DNA of 11,447 nt. Source: Clostridium sp. AM49-4BH. GTDB lineage: Bacteria; Bacillota; Clostridia; Lachnospirales; Lachnospiraceae. The stretch lies in NCBI RefSeq assembly GCF_003478335.1, contig NZ_QUFB01000066.1, forward strand, positions 1-11,447, given 5' to 3'. The position numbers and the translations under genes were made by a program. Of this stretch, positions 7,867 to 11,447 are shown piece after piece (positions within the stretch are counted from its first letter, which is position 1; each line of letters starts with the position of its first letter). Under the pieces are notes generated by a model. The model did not search any database, had not been told where the DNA came from, and saw nothing but the letters and a program-made list of their open reading frames with translations.

Positions 7867-9033
7867 ATGATGGACATGTTTGTAGATACTTGGGAACAGC
7901 GTAAGTTCTCAGAGTTTACTTGGAATGCGGGAAAAAGGAACAAAGAGGATCTTGATTTAGAGCCATATGCCATCACAAATGAGCATGGATTTATAAAGCA
8001 AAGTGAAGCCCATGATGACTTTGGCTATATGAAAGATACAGATAGAAAAGCATATAACATTGTTATGCCTAATTCATTCGCATACAATCCGGCAAGAATT
8101 AATGTTGGTTCAATAGGCTACTATGAAGGGACCGAAAATGTAATAGTTAGCTCGCTTTACGAGGTTTTTCAAACAGCTGATTACGTAGATGATAGATTCC
8201 TTTGGCACTGGTTTAAGTCCGATGAGTTTCCAAAATGGATTGAACGATTACAGGAAGGAAGTGTTCGCTTATATTTTTATTATGATAAACTTTGCGAATG
8301 TCAAATGCTTATGCCATCAGTGCCTGAACAAAAGAAAATTGCAGAGGCGTTAGATAACCTTGACAACCTTATCACTCTTCATCAGCGTAAGTTGGAGCAT
8401 GTGAAAAAAATGAAAAAGTCAATGCTTCAAAAAATGTTTCCGAAAAAAAATCAGTTGTATCCCGAGGTCAGATTTCCTGGATTTACTGATGCTTGGGAAC
8501 AGCGTAAGTTCTCTGAACTGGTGACAATTGAACGTGGTGGATCTCCAAGACCAATAGATAAATTTATCACAAATGATGAAAATGGATTGAATTGGGTTAA
8601 AATTGGTGATGCCCCAGAACAGGGAAATTATATTACTCAAACGGCAGAAAAAATCAGAGCTGAAGGACTCTCTAAAACTAGAGAAGTTCATCCAGGAGAT
8701 TTGATTTTATCAAATTCGATGAGCTTTGGAAGACCATATATAATGGCGATAGATGGCTGTATTCATGATGGTTGGCTTGCTATTAGGAATACCCAAAAGA
8801 ACTTCGATTTAAAGTTTCTTTGTACTTTACTCGGAACAGATGGCATGCTCAATCAATACAAGGCTATGGCAGCAGGAAGTACCGTTAATAATCTTAACAA
8901 AGAACTGGTGGGTGGCACAACAATTGCATTCCCAATAATGGAAGAACAAATAAAGATTGGCGAGTATTTCTCCAACATTGACCACCTTATCACCCTTCAT
9001 CAACGTAAGCAAAATGGACGTAATCTTAAATAA
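7867..9033 (+). CDS. hsdS: Second two-TRD type I specificity subunit (probable storage copy)
   Basis: This 388-aa S protein has TRD1 (about 15-152), a spacer identical to that of the first hsdS (LITLHQRKLEHVKK to DAWEQRKF, 168-214), TRD2 (about 215-358) and a short tail. Both TRDs differ from those of the upstream copy. It lacks the usual RFPGF leader: similarity to other copies begins abruptly at TWEQRKF (residue 8), exactly at the core repeat. It also lacks the closing helix: similarity ends at LITLHQRK (380), followed by the unrelated QNGRNLK. Two adjacent ATGs (7867, 7870) have only a weak AAGTGGG site, and no convincing promoter was found. With the hsdM terminator and a leftward gene between, it is unlikely to be co-transcribed with the operon. 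It is best read as a silent donor of alternative TRDs, though low expression cannot be excluded. Confidence 0.85.
   Translation: MMDMFVDTWEQRKFSEFTWNAGKRNKEDLDLEPYAITNEHGFIKQSEAHDDFGYMKDTDRKAYNIVMPNSFAYNPARINVGSIGYYEGTENVIVSSLYEVFQTADYVDDRFLWHWFKSDEFPKWIERLQEGSVRLYFYYDKLCECQMLMPSVPEQKKIAEALDNLDNLITLHQRKLEHVKKMKKSMLQKMFPKKNQLYPEVRFPGFTDAWEQRKFSELVTIERGGSPRPIDKFITNDENGLNWVKIGDAPEQGNYITQTAEKIRAEGLSKTREVHPGDLILSNSMSFGRPYIMAIDGCIHDGWLAIRNTQKNFDLKFLCTLLGTDGMLNQYKAMAAGSTVNNLNKELVGGTTIAFPIMEEQIKIGEYFSNIDHLITLHQRKQNGRNLK
7889..7907 (+). repeat. TRD-boundary core repeat, copy 3 (hsdS 2, before TRD1)
   Basis: The same 19-mer as at 3938-3956. Here it marks the exact point where similarity of the second hsdS to the other copies begins, which suggests the gene's 5' end was made by a crossover at this sequence. 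Identity with the copy at 8492 extends to 22 bp (7889-7910). Confidence 0.8.
8371..8511 (+). repeat. 141-bp perfect direct repeat, copy B (central region of hsdS 2)
   Basis: Identical to 4369-4509 and in the same orientation and reading frame. Together the copies enclose the 3' half of hsdS 1, hsdM, the recombinase and the 5' half of hsdS 2. Confidence 0.92.
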
Positions 9034-9063
9034 CTGATTTCCTATAATCCATCTGATAAAATG

Positions 9064-9134
9064 CAAACTCTGAATATAATCTATGCAAAGCGAAATCAGC
9101 TCAAAAGCATTAAAATACTGAATCTCAGAGTTTG
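9064..9134. repeat. 10-bp inverted repeat downstream of hsdS 2
   Basis: caaactctga (9064-9073) and tcagagtttg (9125-9134) are perfect reverse complements separated by 51 bp, in the gap between hsdS 2 and the converging fragment. The spacer is long for a terminator and there is no clear T-tract next to a tight stem. It may be a relic of a mobile-element end or a weak bidirectional terminator. Confidence 0.35.
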
Positions 9135-9135
9135 T

Positions 9136-9792
9136 TTAGTTCTCTTTCCCCCTCATCTCCAGCCACATCTTCTTCTGCAGTACCTGTCCTTCCTCAATCT
9201 CCGGACGAACGATGGACTTAATCACCTCTTCCTCTGCTCCTTCCTTCAGCAGTTCGCGGATTACTTTTCTTCTCGTCTCGCTCGTCCACTCGGAAGCATA
9301 GGTATCAAGCAGTGCGAGTTTATCAAAGTTTTCGATAAACCATGCTTTGCGCTCTTCCGCTTCCCGTTTCATTTCATGATTTACTGCAGACTGGATCATG
9401 CCGGCAGTGATCGTCTTTTCCACTTCTGCTCCTTTGACATCTTTTGGCGTGGAATGAATCTTCTTCTCCATCGCATCCAGATCCATCATCATAAAGGAAA
9501 AGGCGTCCAGTTCATACAGCCGGATGTTTTCATTTTTCGATTGCTGCTTTTTGAGATATTTCAATGAATCTTCCCCGATAAAGTCACATTCTTCCATCTG
9601 CTGTTTCTGTTTTTCTTTATGCACCGCCGGGACAAAAGCACCACATTTTCTTGCTTCCAGATATGCTTCATGTTCCCACGGGAACCATTTCTTATCCCGG
9701 ATTGGATTTTCCCCACGCACAAAAATAATACATTCATCATCCGGCAAAATTTTACTGAAACAGTATTGTGCGGATGTCTTTTCAACTGCCAT
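9136..9792 (-). pseudogene. 3' fragment resembling a conjugative coupling protein (VirD4/TraG type) C-terminus
   Basis: The open frame of 218 codons begins inside another gene. Only the part from about 9749 leftward (from LPDDECIIFVRG on) looks like an independent protein. LPDDECIIFVRGENPIRDKKW recalls the C-terminal end of VirD4/TraG-type coupling ATPases of clostridial conjugative elements, where a conserved RGxxPxxDKK stretch lies after the ATPase core. The rest is charged and helical (about 60-215; EREAEERKAW and ELLKEGAEEEVIKSI-like segments) and I do not recognise it. No Walker motifs remain, no ribosome binding site or promoter is evident, and the first 14 codons are the neighbouring GNAT gene read in another frame. 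The stretch is visibly more GC-rich than the hsd genes, pointing to a separate origin. Probably a remnant of a mobile element; the coupling-protein assignment is tentative. Confidence 0.5.
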
Positions 9793-10139
9793 TTGCCGTG
9801 ATGTTTATCTAAAACCGAATTAACTGCTTTTCTGCCAACCCCACCTCTGCGATATTTATGCATCACAAAAAACTCTGACAAACAATAATCTGTTGTTTCT
9901 TCAGGCACTTCTGGGTAATCACTTATCATCGCAAAACCAGCTAATTTACCATCAACTTTTATGAAATAGGGATATCTATTCTCTTCCTCAAAATAACAAT
10001 CTAGGTATTCATATCCGTAGTTCCCCTCAACATTCACATCTGTCTTTTCCCACTGAGAAAATTCATAAAGATATTTTTCTATTAGATTTAATAATACTTC
10101 TTTTTCTTCTTCTTTAATTTCTACAATTTCTACTTCCAT
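9561..10139 (-). CDS. GNAT-family N-acetyltransferase, 3'-truncated and running into foreign sequence
   Basis: GNAT proteins move an acetyl group from acetyl-CoA to an amine. The N-terminal about 131 residues (9747-10139) look genuine: VDGKLAGFAMI (62-72, a beta strand pair), the region LSEFFVMHKYRRGGVGRKAV (87-106) with the acetyl-CoA-binding R-x-x-G-x-G/A pattern, and GKWQLKRHPHNTVSVKF (115-131). In related proteins the last stretch continues with an FWN-type segment and about 30 more residues. Here the frame instead passes into the coupling-protein fragment and ends after about 61 residues of out-of-frame sequence. The final strands of the fold are missing, so activity is doubtful. The start is supported by GGAG 8 nt upstream and by a promoter at 10225-10252. 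The substrate cannot be told from the sequence. Confidence 0.7.
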   Translation of the reverse strand: MEVEIVEIKEEEKEVLLNLIEKYLYEFSQWEKTDVNVEGNYGYEYLDCYFEEENRYPYFIKVDGKLAGFAMISDYPEVPEETTDYCLSEFFVMHKYRRGGVGRKAVNSVLDKHHGKWQLKRHPHNTVSVKFCRMMNVLFLCVGKIQSGIRNGSRGNMKHIWKQENVVLLSRRCIKKNRNSRWKNVTLSGKIH

Positions 10140-10224
10140 CTTCTCGTCTCCGTAAAATTCCGATTTGCGATTACATAATCTGAGAGTTGTCTGTTATTAA
10201 ATACCTGTGGCAAATTGTTTCCCC

Positions 10225-10252
10225 ATTACAGAAATCACTGGTCCTATGTCAA
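10225..10252 (-). promoter_or_regulatory. Promoter facing the GNAT gene, -35 box apparently inside the IS end
   Basis: On the minus strand TTGACA (10252-10247), a 16-bp spacer and TGTAAT (10230-10225) match 11 of 12 consensus positions, with a leader of about 80 nt to the ATG at 10139. If the insertion-sequence end is at 10239, the -35 lies inside the element and the -10 outside, making a hybrid promoter. Confidence 0.5.
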
Positions 10253-10286
10253 GATTTAGTACAAGTTAAAATGAGTTTTTCTCATT

Positions 10287-11114
10287 CTAACCTGCCAGCA
10301 ATTCCGAAGTTGCCTGTTGATACAATCTTTCAAAATCATCGGGTGACATATAATCGCAATGACTATGAATTCGTTTGGTATTATAAAACGTTTCCAAGTA
10401 TTCAAATACCAGGCGGTATGCATGTTTGTAATTGCTGATCTTAAAGCGGTTCAGCCATTCCCGTTTTATCAGCGAATGAAAGGATTCGATACAGGCATTG
10501 TCCCGAGGAAAAGCTTTCTTGGAATAGCTTCGATTCATTTTTGCTGTTGCCTTTTTATATTCTTTCGATACATACTGGCTGCCTCTGTCACTGTGGATGA
10601 TCAAAGGTAATTCGGTGCTGCGTTTTACTTTTGCTTTGTTTATAGTTTCAATCACACAGGATGTTTCCAATGTTTTGGAAAGCGTCCATGCAATGATCTT
10701 TCTTGAATACAGATCCATAATGCTGGTCAGATATACAAAACCTTCCATCGTCCAGATATATGTGATATCTGAACACCAGACTGCATTTGGACGTTCAGGA
10801 TTAAACTGCTCATCAAGGATATTTTGTAATTCATTACTGAAATCGGAATCCTTGGTTGTTACTGTCCATGGACGGATCCATTGGGCCTTGATGCCCATTT
10901 GTTTCATGTATTTGCCGACAGTTCTTTCAGAAATGTTTTCCCCTGTTTTACGCAATTCCTTTGTGATCTTGGGGACACCATAATTCTGATGAGAATCGTC
11001 ATAAATCTTTTTGATCTTGTCCTTGAGCAGTTTTCTGCGTTTGGCAGTATCGGATGGTATATGCCGTTTCCATGCGGCATACCCTGACCGTGAAACGCCT
11101 AAATATTTTAACAT
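10287..11114 (-). CDS. IS3-family transposase OrfB (DDE integrase domain)
   Basis: OrfB carries the catalytic half of an IS3 transposase. The 275-aa protein has an N-terminal HTH_21-like segment (about 28-75, with YGVPKITKELRKTG) and an rve integrase core: D116 (CSDITYIWT), D176 (HSDRGSQYVS) and E210 (DNACIESFHSLIKRE). The last two are separated by 33 residues, slightly less than the 35 typical of the family; the shorter spacing with a SYSKKAFPRDN segment fits a clostridial IS150-like subgroup. The C-terminal TFYNTKRIHSHCDYMSP is also typical. All catalytic residues are present. The ATG at 11114 is the only ordinary start, but the frame is open upstream as far as about 11200 (TEAVYLEVTVKAENAKKAGRRVSVSG) and that part resembles family sequence, so the active protein may be made as an OrfAB fusion. 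Confidence 0.9.
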   Translation of the reverse strand: MLKYLGVSRSGYAAWKRHIPSDTAKRRKLLKDKIKKIYDDSHQNYGVPKITKELRKTGENISERTVGKYMKQMGIKAQWIRPWTVTTKDSDFSNELQNILDEQFNPERPNAVWCSDITYIWTMEGFVYLTSIMDLYSRKIIAWTLSKTLETSCVIETINKAKVKRSTELPLIIHSDRGSQYVSKEYKKATAKMNRSYSKKAFPRDNACIESFHSLIKREWLNRFKISNYKHAYRLVFEYLETFYNTKRIHSHCDYMSPDDFERLYQQATSELLAG

Positions 11115-11160
11115 TCCGGAAACAGAAACCCGGCGTCCTGCTTTTTTAGCGTTTTCTGCT

Positions 11161-11447
11161 TTAACGGTAACTTCGAGATAAACAGCTTCCGTTATCGCCC
11201 AGAATGTTTATGGCTTTTTTTAGCACATCAAGTGCGTCCTTGGCATCACGTAATTCTCTCTTCAGACGGGCAATCTCTTTTGCCTCATCCGAAGAATAAT
11301 TGCCGGATCCACGGCATTCCAGATCACCGGATTCCCGCAGCTCCTTCTGCCATCTGGACAGAGACTGCTGGCTGATGCCTAGATTTGATGCACAGCCGAC
11401 CAATCCCAGTTCACGGTGATCATGATAGTACTGGACGGCATCCAGTT
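11161..11447 (-). CDS. IS3-family transposase OrfA (HTH), 5' end beyond the window
   Basis: OrfA is the DNA-binding half of the transposase. The visible part shows a helix-turn-helix (NLGISQQSLSRWQKELRESG) and a heptad-like helix (EIARLKRELRDAKDALDVLKKAINIL) that in this family mediates multimerisation. The frame stays open to the right edge (continuing upstream as LDAVQYYHDHRELGL), so the TTG at 11403 is not a true start and the gene is partial. It overlaps the open upstream part of the orfB frame, but orfB is in the +1 phase relative to orfA rather than the usual -1, and orfA ends in an atypical tail (NGSCLSRSYR). This could reflect an indel in this copy. Confidence 0.8.
   Translation of the reverse strand, partial: LDAVQYYHDHRELGLVGCASNLGISQQSLSRWQKELRESGDLECRGSGNYSSDEAKEIARLKRELRDAKDALDVLKKAINILGDNGSCLSRSYR

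Larger units (their letters stand above)
10239..11447 (-). mobile_element. IS3-family insertion sequence, cut by the right edge
   Basis: The element holds orfB complete and orfA partial, both leftward, in the standard IS3 layout. The end next to orfB must lie between the orfB stop (10287) and the GNAT gene. The best candidate is tggtcctatgtcaagattta starting at 10239, which obeys the TG...CA rule of the family. The matching end and the target duplication lie beyond the window, so the boundary is provisional; the element itself is well supported by its transposase. Confidence 0.65.

Noticed and set aside
9061..9567. Rightward 168-aa open frame
   Set aside because: It lies opposite the coupling-protein-like fragment and its sequence has no recognisable features; its composition follows from the antisense of that fragment.
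10270..10286. Terminator hairpin after orfB (AATGAG, 5-nt loop, CTCATT)
   Set aside because: The stem is only 6 bp and AT-rich, and no T-tract follows it on the minus strand.
10359..11087. Several rightward open frames across the IS
   Set aside because: All lie opposite orfB, whose DDE motifs show the true coding strand.
1..11447. CRISPR arrays, tRNA or rRNA genes
   Set aside because: No regularly spaced short repeats, cloverleaf-like or conserved rRNA segments were seen on reading both strands by eye.

Overview
The window looks like an accessory locus from a low-GC Gram-positive anaerobe, most likely a gut clostridium of the Lachnospiraceae type. This rests on the AT-rich sequence, strong AAGGAGG ribosome binding sites, an IS3-family transposase variant common in that group, and an EcoR124-type HsdR of clostridial flavour. 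The species cannot be fixed from the sequence.

Positions 1-6760 hold a compact rightward type I restriction-modification operon. A near-consensus promoter (TTGACA, 17 bp, TATTAT; 32-60) precedes a stand-alone half-length specificity gene (101-670). It overlaps hsdR (667-3871) by ATGA. Then come a full two-TRD hsdS (3886-5091) and hsdM (5088-6692, again an ATGA overlap), ending at a strong hairpin terminator (6719-6760). The order half-S, R, S, M differs from the textbook R-M-S order. hsdR carries two single-base deletions. The first stops translation just before helicase motif VI, so restriction is probably off as read while S and M could still methylate DNA.

Positions 6766-9033 hold a specificity-switching module. 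It contains a leftward tyrosine recombinase with a complete catalytic set (6788-7720), flanked by a perfect 15-bp inverted repeat, and a second two-TRD hsdS (7867-9033) with no clear promoter. The two hsdS genes share a perfect 141-bp repeat (4369-4509 and 8371-8511) and a roughly 20-bp core at the start of every TRD. They lie in the same orientation. Simple inversion is therefore not available here; recombination would excise a 4,002-bp circle carrying a chimeric hsdS, hsdM and the recombinase.

Positions 9034-10140 are a scrambled leftward patch: a 3' piece that resembles the C-terminus of a conjugative coupling protein, fused head-on to a 3'-truncated GNAT acetyltransferase gene. From about 10239 to the right edge lies an IS3-family element (orfB complete, orfA cut by the edge), whose end appears to supply the -35 box of a promoter facing the GNAT gene.

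Together these describe a type I system with five target-recognition domains spread over three S genes, a dedicated recombinase and a damaged nuclease subunit, next to mobile-element debris.
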